From positions 1 to 64,000 of the forward strand of contig NZ_FNBL01000019.1 in the NCBI RefSeq assembly GCF_900102315.1: a stretch of 64,000 nt of DNA, written 5' to 3'. Shown in pieces: positions 52,681-60,553 of the stretch (the first letter of the stretch is position 1; every line of letters starts with the position of its first letter). Source of the DNA: Celeribacter baekdonensis (GTDB lineage Bacteria; Pseudomonadota; Alphaproteobacteria; Rhodobacterales; Rhodobacteraceae). Under the pieces are notes generated by a model that had not been told where the DNA came from, did not search any database, and saw nothing but the letters and a program-made list of their open reading frames with translations. The position numbers were made by a program, and so were the translations under genes.

Positions 52681-54237
52681 ATGACAACCGGCATCCATCA
52701 CGTCACCGCAATCACACGCAATGTTCAAAAGAACGTCGATTTCTATGCCGGTTTTCTTGGCCTCAAGTTGGTGAAACAGACCGGCGGCTACGAGGACGCA
52801 GAGCAATTGCACCTGTTCTATGGTGATGCTTTGGGCAGTCCGGGCTCGATCATAACCTTTCTGGTCTGGCAGGACGGCGCACCGGGCCGCGTCGGTCTTG
52901 GCGCGCTGTCTGAGGTCGCCTTTACGGTGCCCAGAAACAGCCTGGGCGATTGGCTGACCCGTGCGATGACCGCAGGCATTCAGGCCAGCGGACCGACGCG
53001 GGAACTGGGCGAAACGGTGCTGCGGCTGCGCGATCCCGACGGGATTGTCGTGAAGCTTGTGGGCGGCGATGCTCCGGCCACCGCCCCGCTGACCGATCCC
53101 GTCGCGCCGACACGGATTCACGGCGTGACCCTGCTGTCGGAGGATGCGCAGGCGACGGCGGATTTTTTGGCACGGTTTGGCTATTCCGAAGCGTTGCGAG
53201 ACGGGCCGTTCATCCGGTTGCGGTCGGATCGGGACGTGGTGGATGTGCGGGCCTCGGCAGGGTTCGTTCCGGCACTCCCCGGCACGGGTATGTTCGACCA
53301 TGTGGCCTTTCGAGCCCGTGATGTCGATGCCCTTCGCCAGATGCGACTGGACCTGCGCGCGCAGGACGGTGTGACCCAGAACGGTGTGACCAATGTGCAT
53401 GATCGAAAGTATTTCCTGTCGCTCTACGTGCGGGAACCGATGGGAACGCTGGTCGAATACGCCACCGATGCCCCCGGTTTCACCGTGGATGAAGACGCCG
53501 CCCATCTGGGTGAGACCCTGATGATCCCGGCCACAGATGCGGCGCGCGCCGCTGATTTACGCGTGACCCTGCCGCAATTTGCCCGTCCGGGCGAGGAAAG
53601 GAGACCCATGAGAGACCTGCCCTTTGTTCACCGGTTCCATACACCGGAAAACCCCGACGGCTCTACCATTGTGCTGTTGCATGGCACCGGCGGGAATGAA
53701 GCCGATCTGATGCCTTTGGCCGCCAAGCTGAATCCGCGCGCCACTCTTTTGGGGGTTCGTGGCCGAGCCACCGAAGAGGGGATCACGCGCTGGTTCCGCC
53801 GCTTTGACGCCGTGACCTATGATCAGGCCGACATCCGTGCAGAGGCGCGCGCCTTTGCGGCGTTCGTCGAAGGGGCGACCCGGAGTTACGGGCTCGACCC
53901 CAAGACGACGACGTTCCTTGGGTATTCCAACGGGGCAAACCTCTTGGGTGCAATCTTGCGGTTGCATCCCGGTGTGGTGCACCGAGCCATCCTGCTGCGT
54001 GGGATCGAGGCGCTCGAAGACGCGCCAACAGCCGAGCTGACTCACAGCGAGGTTCTACTTTTGACCGGCGCGCAGGACCCGTTCGGGCGCATGGTCCCGC
54101 CGCTGGAAGCCTCCCTCAGGTCGGGTGGCGCGACGCTCAATGCCCAGATTATCAACGCCGGACACGACCTGTCGCCCGAAGATGTGCGCATCGCCGCAAA
54201 ATGGCTGGCAAAGATCACGCAAGGAGAACCGACATGA
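52681..54237 (+). CDS. Fusion of a ring-cleaving glyoxalase-type dioxygenase and an alpha/beta hydrolase (MhqE-MhqD like)
   Basis: A 518-residue two-part protein. Residues 1-300 hold two VOC domains (TGIHHVTAITRNVQKNVDFYAGFLGLKLVKQT, then MFDHVAFRARDVDALRQ), as in hydroquinone-specific ring-cleaving dioxygenases. Residues 310-518 are a carboxylesterase/phospholipase-type hydrolase with oxyanion LLHGTGGNEADL, nucleophile elbow LGYSNGANL, Asp in LLTGAQDPFG and His in INAGHDLS. In Bacillus mhqE and mhqD are adjacent separate genes. An AAAGGAG ribosome site and ATG at 53608 sit at the domain join, so the hydrolase could also be made alone. Confidence 0.88.
   Translation: MTTGIHHVTAITRNVQKNVDFYAGFLGLKLVKQTGGYEDAEQLHLFYGDALGSPGSIITFLVWQDGAPGRVGLGALSEVAFTVPRNSLGDWLTRAMTAGIQASGPTRELGETVLRLRDPDGIVVKLVGGDAPATAPLTDPVAPTRIHGVTLLSEDAQATADFLARFGYSEALRDGPFIRLRSDRDVVDVRASAGFVPALPGTGMFDHVAFRARDVDALRQMRLDLRAQDGVTQNGVTNVHDRKYFLSLYVREPMGTLVEYATDAPGFTVDEDAAHLGETLMIPATDAARAADLRVTLPQFARPGEERRPMRDLPFVHRFHTPENPDGSTIVLLHGTGGNEADLMPLAAKLNPRATLLGVRGRATEEGITRWFRRFDAVTYDQADIRAEARAFAAFVEGATRSYGLDPKTTTFLGYSNGANLLGAILRLHPGVVHRAILLRGIEALEDAPTAELTHSEVLLLTGAQDPFGRMVPPLEASLRSGGATLNAQIINAGHDLSPEDVRIAAKWLAKITQGEPT
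53593..53610 (+). promoter_or_regulatory. Internal ribosome-binding site and start codon at the fusion joint
   Basis: AGGAAAGGAG followed by ACCC and ATG lies in the linker coding region of the glyoxalase-esterase gene. It is positioned as a normal start for the hydrolase domain (MRDLPFVHRFH, 209 residues to the stop). It looks like the original start of a once separate gene. Confidence 0.6.
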
Positions 54238-54548
54238 CCGACCTCGTATTGTCAAAAGAAGATGGCGCACGGCGCGGGCGATACGTCGCCCGTCTCGCCG
54301 GGATCGACGCCGAAGCCGAGATCACATTTCGCCATCAAGGCGCGGGCATCATCAGTGCGGATCATACCGGCGTGCCCGCCACAATGGGCGGGCATGGCGT
54401 TGCCAAGGCGCTGCTCAACTACATGCTGGAGGATGCGCGCCGCGCCGGGTTCCGCATTATTCCGATTTGCCCCTTTGTGCGCAGCCAATACGCCAAGCAT
54501 CCCGAATGGGCCGATCTGTTCACAACCAAACCTGGCGAAGATCCATAA
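54234..54548 (+). CDS. Small GNAT-family N-acetyltransferase (YjdJ-like)
   Basis: A 104-residue minimal acetyltransferase (domain type PF14542) with the strand AEITFRHQGAGIISADHTGVP, an acetyl-CoA turn MGGHGVAKALLNYMLEDARRAG, and the C-terminal ICPFVRSQYAKHPEWADL. Substrate unknown. It overlaps the stop of the fusion gene (ATGA) after AAGGAG, so it is cotranscribed with it. Confidence 0.85.
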   Translation: MTDLVLSKEDGARRGRYVARLAGIDAEAEITFRHQGAGIISADHTGVPATMGGHGVAKALLNYMLEDARRAGFRIIPICPFVRSQYAKHPEWADLFTTKPGEDP

Positions 54549-54560
54549 GGAGAAGAGGTC

Positions 54561-54617
54561 ATGGCCGAATTGTCAGGCGTGACGGAGATCAATCAGACCG
54601 GGGTGGGGTCTGCCTGA
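54561..54617 (+). pseudogene. Truncated 18-codon open frame with strong ribosome site
   Basis: AAGGAGAAGAGGTC precedes an ATG, but the frame (MAELSGVTEINQTGVGSA) stops after 18 codons. The next 100 bases hold an open frame in another phase. It looks like the start of a third gene of this operon that has been deleted or shifted. A true small peptide is possible but unsupported. Confidence 0.4.
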
Positions 54618-54698
54618 CATTTCCAACGTCCGGCAGACCGAAGGGCAGCACGTCGATCCGGTTGCCGATGCCGAGAGCGGGAAAGCCCGGCTCCCGGC

Positions 54699-55238
54699 CT
54701 ACAGGCTGGCGGCAAAGGCCTTGATGTAATCGCCCAGCATCGTGCGCGTCTTGTCGTCGGTCAGGTTGCCCGCCTCATCATAAAGACTGCCCGCGCGCGA
54801 AACCATCAGGCGGCCTTCGGTCCACAGATCGCATTTCAGCGTTCGCAAGACCGGCAACCAATGGTTCTGCGCCATGATTGTACCGAACCCGCCCGGAGAG
54901 GCCCCAATCACGGCGATGGGTTTCCCCACGAACAGCTTCAACCCCTCGCCCCGTGACATCCAGTCGATCGCGTTCTTGAAGACGCCGGGGATGCCGTTGT
55001 TGTATTCGGGCGTGACCAGCAGCACGCCATCCGCCGATGCAAGCTGCGCCTGCAATACATGCACCGCCGGGGGCAAACCTTCGGCGGCTTCGGTATCGGC
55101 ATTGTAGAGCGGCACGTCGGCAATGGACCCGATGTCGATTTGCACGTCATCGGGTGTCACCTCTGTTGCCGCGCGCAGCAGTCCTGTATTGAAAGAGGCT
55201 TTGCGAAGGCTGCCGGAAATCCCAAGGATTGTGCTCAT
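54699..55238 (-). CDS. NADPH-dependent FMN reductase / quinone reductase
   Basis: A 179-residue flavodoxin-fold reductase. The phosphate-binding loop GISGSLRKASFNTGLLRAA is at the N-terminus, the LLVTPEYNNGIPGVFKNAIDWMSR motif near residue 75 is diagnostic, and a GASPGGFGTIMAQNH loop follows. Such enzymes reduce quinones or azo compounds by two electrons. The start overlaps the stop of the channel gene (ATGA). Confidence 0.9.
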   Translation of the reverse strand: MSTILGISGSLRKASFNTGLLRAATEVTPDDVQIDIGSIADVPLYNADTEAAEGLPPAVHVLQAQLASADGVLLVTPEYNNGIPGVFKNAIDWMSRGEGLKLFVGKPIAVIGASPGGFGTIMAQNHWLPVLRTLKCDLWTEGRLMVSRAGSLYDEAGNLTDDKTRTMLGDYIKAFAASL

Positions 55239-56206
55239 TCTTCATCTCCTATGTGTTGGAATTCATACCCACATTGAGGGCATGTGCATTGCGGTCGTTG
55301 AAACTGCTTGCGCCGCACGTCCTGATGGATGCTGTGGGCGATTTCTCTGCTGATGCCAAGGTCACGGCGCAGCTTTTCGATCTTGCGACCTTCGCGCAAG
55401 TCAATTTGCCCATCTTCAAGCGCACAGCGGAATTCCTCGCGCAGCAGATCGCGGCGGCGGTGCAGATGATCGGCCAGACCGCTGGCGATGATACCGGCGG
55501 GAAGTGCGGCCATGCCGACGCCCAAAATGGTGATCGCCCCACCAAATACGCGCCCCAGCGGCGTGATTGGTGTGACATCGCCGTATCCGACGGTCGTCAG
55601 CGTGACCATCGACCACCACATCGCGGCGGGAACAGAGCCGAAGGCATCCGGCTGTGCCTCGTGTTCGACCATATAGGCACCGGCGGCGGCGAATATGAGC
55701 AGGATCGTCAGGATGGAAAAGGCGGCCAAAAGCGTCGCCGCCTCCTCGCGGATCACCGCCATCAGAACGGACAGCGCTGGCGAATACCGGGTCAGTTTGT
55801 AGATGCGCAACAGCCGCAAAACGCGCAAGAGTTGAAAGTCCAGCGGCATGAGAAGCGTCAGATAGAAAGGCAGGATCGCGACAAGGTCGATCACCGCCAT
55901 CGGAGAACGCATGTAGCGCAGCCTGGCCTGCCACGCGGGCTCGTCCGGCCTGGCTTCGGGCGCGGCCCAGACCCGCGCAACATATTCCACGGAAAAGGCG
56001 AGGGTGACAAAGAGATCAAAGAGGCGAAACTCAACCCGATAACGCGCGAACAGGTCGGGCACGGTTTCCAGTGCCACAGCAGTGACACTGGCAAAGATGA
56101 GAACGATCAGACCAATCTCAATCGCCCAAGACACCCGGTCAGTGCGACTGGGATTTTCCAGGGTCTGATAAACCCGATGCCGTACGTGAGAGGCGGTCCC
56201 GGTCAT
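55235..56206 (-). CDS. Voltage-gated potassium-channel-like ion transporter
   Basis: A 323-residue channel. Six helices are present: an S4-like segment LLRVLRLLRIYKLTRYSP with regularly spaced Arg, and pore helix and filter MVTLTTVGYGDVTPI near residue 205. After the channel core a basic coiled region and a short cysteine set (CTCPQCGYEFQH) form a possible zinc ribbon, an unusual C-terminal addition. It overlaps ltrA upstream (ATGA) and the reductase downstream (ATGA). Confidence 0.9.
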   Translation of the reverse strand: MTGTASHVRHRVYQTLENPSRTDRVSWAIEIGLIVLIFASVTAVALETVPDLFARYRVEFRLFDLFVTLAFSVEYVARVWAAPEARPDEPAWQARLRYMRSPMAVIDLVAILPFYLTLLMPLDFQLLRVLRLLRIYKLTRYSPALSVLMAVIREEAATLLAAFSILTILLIFAAAGAYMVEHEAQPDAFGSVPAAMWWSMVTLTTVGYGDVTPITPLGRVFGGAITILGVGMAALPAGIIASGLADHLHRRRDLLREEFRCALEDGQIDLREGRKIEKLRRDLGISREIAHSIHQDVRRKQFQRPQCTCPQCGYEFQHIGDEE

Positions 56207-57393
56207 CTGTCAGCACGTCTTTCGCGAAGGGCCGTGCCAAGTGGCCAAACGATCTGCGAGAAAAGCGCGGTCCCAAACAAAGTGTTGCCCACGATGGCCG
56301 GCACATGGGGCAGAACCAGAAGCAGGACGACCGTCACAGCGATCCCAAACAAACGCACACCGCCATGAGAATGCCGACGCGTGGTGTCGCGCCCTTCGAC
56401 AAGCTGTTGCAACAGCCAGATCGATGCCAGAAAGCTGGTCAGGCCAACGGTTCCGATGATGCCATAGTCGTATGGATATGGGGCCAGAATGCCGACATAG
56501 ATTTCCCCGGCCAACGCCACACCGACCATGACCGTCGACCACATCAGAACGATGTGACCGAACCAGTAACCCAGCAACGTCTCCAAAGTGCGGGATTTCG
56601 GCTTTGCGTTGCCCACACCATCAAAATAGATCCAGGCCATAGCAAAAAGCGACAGGCCACCGATGGCCATGTTCAATAGGGCCCCGGCCCCAAGTTTATA
56701 GATGCCCTTGTCAGACAGCGTGACGACCATCTTGAAGAATCCCTCACCGAGCAGGATCAGCATGATCAGGGCGAAACGTTCGGAGATATGACCAAGCCGC
56801 GGCACAAAACGCTCCAGCCTCAGCGTGCCGATCTTCGGCAACATGTATTGCAGTTGGATGGCGATGAGCCCTGCACCAAACAGCCAATAGGCCAAGGGCT
56901 TTGGCAAGAAGGCGGATATGGCGAATACGGTCGAGAGGATGAAAAAGTTTCGTCCTTGTTCGTAGGCCAAGCCGCAGCGATCATTCTCGCCGCCGCGTGC
57001 GCGCCAATACAGCAATCCGGTCAGCCCGCGGTTGGCTGCGAATGCCAGTGCAAAATAGACCCAACCCTTGCCGGTCACCGAATTCAGGGAGGCGGCAAAG
57101 AACATGACAGTCACGATTTGGGCCGCCATGATAAGGCGATGGGGAATGTCGGTGGAAATATAGAGCGAGTTATAGATTGAACTATCGGCCCACGCGTAGA
57201 AGAACGCGATAAAGAGGCCCGTGAAGATCAGGAACCCATGCCAGTCCAAGTGATGCGACAGGAAATTCCCCAACAGGAAAATCGTGACCACATGGACGAG
57301 ATCAAAGAACAATTCGACCCAATGAACGTGGTTTGTCGGGTTTTCCACATCCATGTGGTGTTGCGGCTTTCGCCAGATTGGAAATTCAGTCAT
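56203..57393 (-). CDS. Low temperature requirement protein A (LtrA) family membrane protein
   Basis: A 396-residue protein with about ten to twelve hydrophobic helices. The LtrA signature HVHWVELFFDLVHVVTIFLLG begins at residue 22, and HISERFALIMLILLGEGFF lies near residue 205. Named from a Listeria cold mutant; biochemical role unknown. First of a three-gene unit with the channel and reductase genes. Confidence 0.88.
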   Translation of the reverse strand: MTEFPIWRKPQHHMDVENPTNHVHWVELFFDLVHVVTIFLLGNFLSHHLDWHGFLIFTGLFIAFFYAWADSSIYNSLYISTDIPHRLIMAAQIVTVMFFAASLNSVTGKGWVYFALAFAANRGLTGLLYWRARGGENDRCGLAYEQGRNFFILSTVFAISAFLPKPLAYWLFGAGLIAIQLQYMLPKIGTLRLERFVPRLGHISERFALIMLILLGEGFFKMVVTLSDKGIYKLGAGALLNMAIGGLSLFAMAWIYFDGVGNAKPKSRTLETLLGYWFGHIVLMWSTVMVGVALAGEIYVGILAPYPYDYGIIGTVGLTSFLASIWLLQQLVEGRDTTRRHSHGGVRLFGIAVTVVLLLVLPHVPAIVGNTLFGTALFSQIVWPLGTALRERRADR

Positions 57394-57468
57394 TGCTACG
57401 TCCCCTGTTCATCCTGAAATCCTGCAAAATTATCGGACGGTTAGCAACTTTGTTGCTGTGCATGCAAA

Positions 57469-57491
57469 GAGCCGCCGAAACCGGCAGCTCT
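57469..57491 (-). terminator. Hairpin downstream of the ring-cleaving glyoxalase gene
   Basis: On the minus strand GAGCTGCCG pairs with CGGCGGCTC (one G-U pair) around GTTT, followed by TTTGC. It lies just after the stop of the gene at 57500; the T-run is weak. Confidence 0.5.
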
Positions 57492-57499
57492 TCAAAAGT

Positions 57500-58441
57500 T
57501 CAGTCCAGCGGTTTCAATCCCGCCTCAATCTGATCCCGCCGCGTTTCGAGGAAAGGCGGCAGGGACAGTGACTCGCCCATGGTCTCGAACGGCTCATCCA
57601 CGGCAAAACCGGGTGTGTCTGTGGCGATTTCGAACAGATTGCCACCTGGCTCGCGGAAATAGAGCGACCGGAAGTAATACCGTTCGACCTCGCCCGAGGA
57701 CGGCACGCGAAAGTCATTCAACCGTTGCGCCCACGTGTGGAGCGTCGGCACATCCGGCACGCGAAAAGCGACATGGTGCACCGCACCCGCCCCTTGACGG
57801 GCCACCGGCAGATCGGGCTGAACCGCAACATGCAGTTCCGCCGATGGGCCACCATCGCCCATGCTATAGACATGGACTTGCCCGACGCCATCGGGGCTGG
57901 CGTATTCCCGGAGTTTTCCCATGTTCATGACCTTGGTCAGGATCAGATCTGTTGCCGTAAGATCGGGCACGGAGATCGTGATCGGGCCCAGGCCCCGGAT
58001 CTGGTAGCTCGCCGGAACCGGGCTGCGGTCCCAAGGATGGGCGGTTCCCGGTTGATCCGCGATCAGGCGAAACCTTTGACCTTCGGGATCTTCGAAATCG
58101 AGGCTGGCGCGCCCGTCAAGTGCGGCAATCTCTCCAACCGTCAGATCGGCATCGCGCAAGCGCTTCGCCCAATACTCCAGACTGTTTTCAGCCACCCGCA
58201 GACCGGTGCGGCTGATCGAATGCGTGCCACGCCGTTCGGGCGCAACCGGCCAGTCAAAAAAGGTCAGGTCGCTGCCAGGGCGGCCCGCACCATCGGCAAA
58301 GAACAGATGATATGCAGAGGTGTCGTCTTGGTTGACGGTCTTCTTGACCCGTCGCATTCCCAAAGTTTCGGTATAAAAGCGATTGTTTGCGGGCGCGTCG
58401 GCGGTGATGGCCGTCAGGTGATGTATACCGGTAAGTTGCAT
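57500..58441 (-). CDS. VOC-family ring-cleaving dioxygenase (MhqO-like)
   Basis: A 313-residue protein of two VOC domains. N-terminal MQLTGIHHLTAITADAPANNRFYTETLGMRRVKKTVNQDD and C-terminal VHHVAFRVPDVPTLHTW plus LYFREPGGNLFEIATDTPGF carry the metal His/Glu positions of the MhqO/LinE-related hydroquinone dioxygenase group. Likely cleaves or removes substituted hydroquinones. AAAGGAGG lies nine bases before ATG 58441; divergent from a LysR gene. Confidence 0.9.
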   Translation of the reverse strand: MQLTGIHHLTAITADAPANNRFYTETLGMRRVKKTVNQDDTSAYHLFFADGAGRPGSDLTFFDWPVAPERRGTHSISRTGLRVAENSLEYWAKRLRDADLTVGEIAALDGRASLDFEDPEGQRFRLIADQPGTAHPWDRSPVPASYQIRGLGPITISVPDLTATDLILTKVMNMGKLREYASPDGVGQVHVYSMGDGGPSAELHVAVQPDLPVARQGAGAVHHVAFRVPDVPTLHTWAQRLNDFRVPSSGEVERYYFRSLYFREPGGNLFEIATDTPGFAVDEPFETMGESLSLPPFLETRRDQIEAGLKPLD

Positions 58442-58553
58442 GATCGGCCTCCTTTCGTTGCGTTGAATTTGGGTGCGGGGCACGGTTTTATCCAGACAAG
58501 CAATGCCGCATATGGTGTTCGACAAATGCGAACGACACGGGTATTCCTGCCCT
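58442..58553. promoter_or_regulatory. Divergent promoter with LysR-type candidate site
   Basis: GTTCG (58517-58521) and CGAAC (58529-58533) form an inverted repeat with a seven-base spacer, close to the LysR start. It is the probable binding site for the regulator and control point of the divergent dioxygenase gene. Confidence 0.5.
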
Positions 58554-59477
58554 ATGCGTTATGATCTCGACCAACTGGAAACGTTCCTCGCCGTTCTCGA
58601 ACTCGGGACCGTGACGGCGGCCGCCGCGCGGCTCAACCTGTCGAAATCCGTGATCAGCAAACGGATCAGCGACTTGGAGCTTGAACTGGGAACCGCCCTG
58701 TTTCGGCGCAATGCCGGCCGGATCGCCCCAACAGAAAGCGCTCAGAGATTTGCCGAGCGTATCCGGCCCGCACTTGCCGATTTGCGCTCCGCCGCCGAAG
58801 CGGCGGCCTGGGGCAGTACAGAACAGCTGCGCGGAACCTTGTCGATTGCCGCGCCCATGAGTTTCGGCACGCTGCACCTCTCTTTGATCCTTGGACGGTT
58901 TGCCGCGCAAAATCCCGCGTTGAGCCTGCGTATCGAATATGATGACAGGACGGTGGATCTGGCGCGTGAGGGTTTCGACCTTGCGGTTCGGATCGGTCCA
59001 TTGCAGGACAGCGCGCTGATGGTCAGAAAACTCTGCAACGATGTCTCGGTCGCCTGCGCTTCACCCGCGTATCTTGATCGGCATGGCCGCCCCGAAACGC
59101 CGCAGGATCTGACTGGTCAGCCCGTGATCGGCTATAGCCACATGCCAAATTCCACGCTATGGCGGTTTCGCACCGGTCGTCGCGACGTGCATCCGGCCGT
59201 CCGTGAAGCCGCCATGGTCAACAATGGTGAAACCATGCGTGATCTCGCAATTTCCGGGATTGGCCTTGCTATGCTTCCGGGTTTCATCGCATTCCCCGCC
59301 ATCGCGTCAGGACAGCTTGAGCGGGTCCTGCCCGAGGCCACAACCCGCGATATGCCGATCAGCGCTGTTTGGCCACACATTCACCCGATGCCCGCAAAAC
59401 TGAGGGCGCTGATCGACTTTTTGGCGGATGAGCTGGCTGATGGCGCGCCGTGGAAGACACCGTGGAAGACACCGTGA
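58554..59477 (+). CDS. LysR-family transcriptional regulator
   Basis: A 307-residue regulator. The N-terminal helix-turn-helix is LETFLAVLELGTVTAAAARLNLSKSVISKRISDLE, and the effector domain starts near residue 88 (LRGTLSIAAPMSFGTLHL). It is divergent from the MhqO-like gene and should control it in response to an aromatic or quinone. The C-terminus APWKTPWKTP comes from a tandem 12-base duplication (TGGAAGACACCG) that adds four residues. Confidence 0.9.
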   Translation: MRYDLDQLETFLAVLELGTVTAAAARLNLSKSVISKRISDLELELGTALFRRNAGRIAPTESAQRFAERIRPALADLRSAAEAAAWGSTEQLRGTLSIAAPMSFGTLHLSLILGRFAAQNPALSLRIEYDDRTVDLAREGFDLAVRIGPLQDSALMVRKLCNDVSVACASPAYLDRHGRPETPQDLTGQPVIGYSHMPNSTLWRFRTGRRDVHPAVREAAMVNNGETMRDLAISGIGLAMLPGFIAFPAIASGQLERVLPEATTRDMPISAVWPHIHPMPAKLRALIDFLADELADGAPWKTPWKTP

Positions 59478-59586
59478 AAGAAAGTGGCCATCTTGCAGGT
59501 CCGCCCAATCTTGGGTCCGCGATCCGTAATGCGTGAAACGAAGGCACCGTTGAGATCAAGCGTGGTGCCGTGTCAGCGGCGACAAC
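59478..59586. other. Non-coding strip between lysR and the FAH pseudogene
   Basis: Probably decayed 3' sequence of the adjacent hydrolase pseudogene; no intact frame. Confidence 0.3.
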
Positions 59587-59870
59587 GCCGGGCAAAAGCT
59601 CTGTCACAATCGAAAGATAGGCGATCAGTTCAGGAATGCTGAACGCCAGGTCACTGATCGGTGTGGATCGCATGATCTCCCCGTTCAGTCGTGTCTCCCC
59701 CGGAACTGGGTCGTATGGCGCTGGTCGTCACGCACCGAACCATTATTGAAACAACTGCAGCTGGCCCATGGTTCATCGCATCGGCTGCTGAAATGTTGCG
59801 CCCCCGCCTACCAATGATGACGGCCAGGATGACGGCCAGCTCGCGTTCGAAATCGAACCAGTCCAAGGCT
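59587..59870 (-). pseudogene. Broken fumarylacetoacetate hydrolase (FAH) family gene
   Basis: Two pieces of one FAH-family protein lie in different frames. The first reads DWFDFERELAVI, then IGRRGRNISAADAMNH, the metal-binding core; the second reads RLNGEIMRSTPISDLAFSIP and ELIAYLSIVTELLPG, the C-terminal core. The intervening catalytic strand is missing and the frame shifts. A 12-base tandem duplication (GATGACGGCCAG on the plus strand near 59816) breaks the first piece. Such hydrolases act on ring-cleavage products, so a lost aromatic function is likely. Confidence 0.8.
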
Positions 59871-59906
59871 GCGGGTCAGCCACGTTCACCTGCGACACCA
59901 CGTTGT

Positions 59907-60542
59907 TCACTGTGTGGACGCGGCAGTCTGGTGGCGAAGCATCGGTCCCGCCGCCGCATAGGCTGGTCGGGCGCGCAGCCGCGCCAGGCAGGCGCCGAGG
60001 TTTCTGGGCAAACCGAACCCTTCCTCTTCGGCCCAGGTCAGCACATAAAACAACCCGGCATCCGCAGCGGAGAACTCACCCAGCAAATAATCCTGCTCTC
60101 CAAGGTGCTCTGACAGCAGAGACAGACCTTTCGTCACCTCCTTGCGGCCATGCGCCCGGATTGCAGTCTGCGCCTCTGGCGAGTCGTGGAACTTTGCAGG
60201 CACTTTCACGAAAGTGAAGCCGCGCATGTGAACCGAGCCGATGATGAAATCCAGTGCTTCGATCACCCGACTGCGCGCAAGCTCGTTTGCTGGTTGCAAG
60301 CCTGCCTCCGGATGCGCGGCGGTCAACCAGGTCGCAATGGCCTGGAACTCGGTCAGGACGGACCCTTCGGACAGACGCAGCGCCGGCACCTTACCCTTGG
60401 GATTCAGCGCCCGATACGCCGCCTGAGTCTGCTCGCCCTTGCGGAGGTCGACAACAACGCATTCAAACGCCGCACCGACCTCGTGCAGAAGGAAGAGAAT
60501 GCCGTTCGAACAGCTCCCGGGCGAATGAAAAAATGTCATCAT
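59907..60542 (-). CDS. Glutathione S-transferase
   Basis: A 211-residue GST. The thioredoxin-like domain starts MMTFFHSPGSCSNGILFLLHEVG and has the cis-Pro in KVPALRLSEGSVLTEFQAI; the helical domain has YLLGEFSAADAGLFYVLTW. The SPGSCS start is like beta-class GSTs. It follows the P450 gene by 11 bases, so the two are likely cotranscribed. GAGGTG lies eight bases before ATG 60542. Confidence 0.9.
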   Translation of the reverse strand: MMTFFHSPGSCSNGILFLLHEVGAAFECVVVDLRKGEQTQAAYRALNPKGKVPALRLSEGSVLTEFQAIATWLTAAHPEAGLQPANELARSRVIEALDFIIGSVHMRGFTFVKVPAKFHDSPEAQTAIRAHGRKEVTKGLSLLSEHLGEQDYLLGEFSAADAGLFYVLTWAEEEGFGLPRNLGACLARLRARPAYAAAGPMLRHQTAASTQ

Positions 60543-60553
60543 TTGGTGGCACC

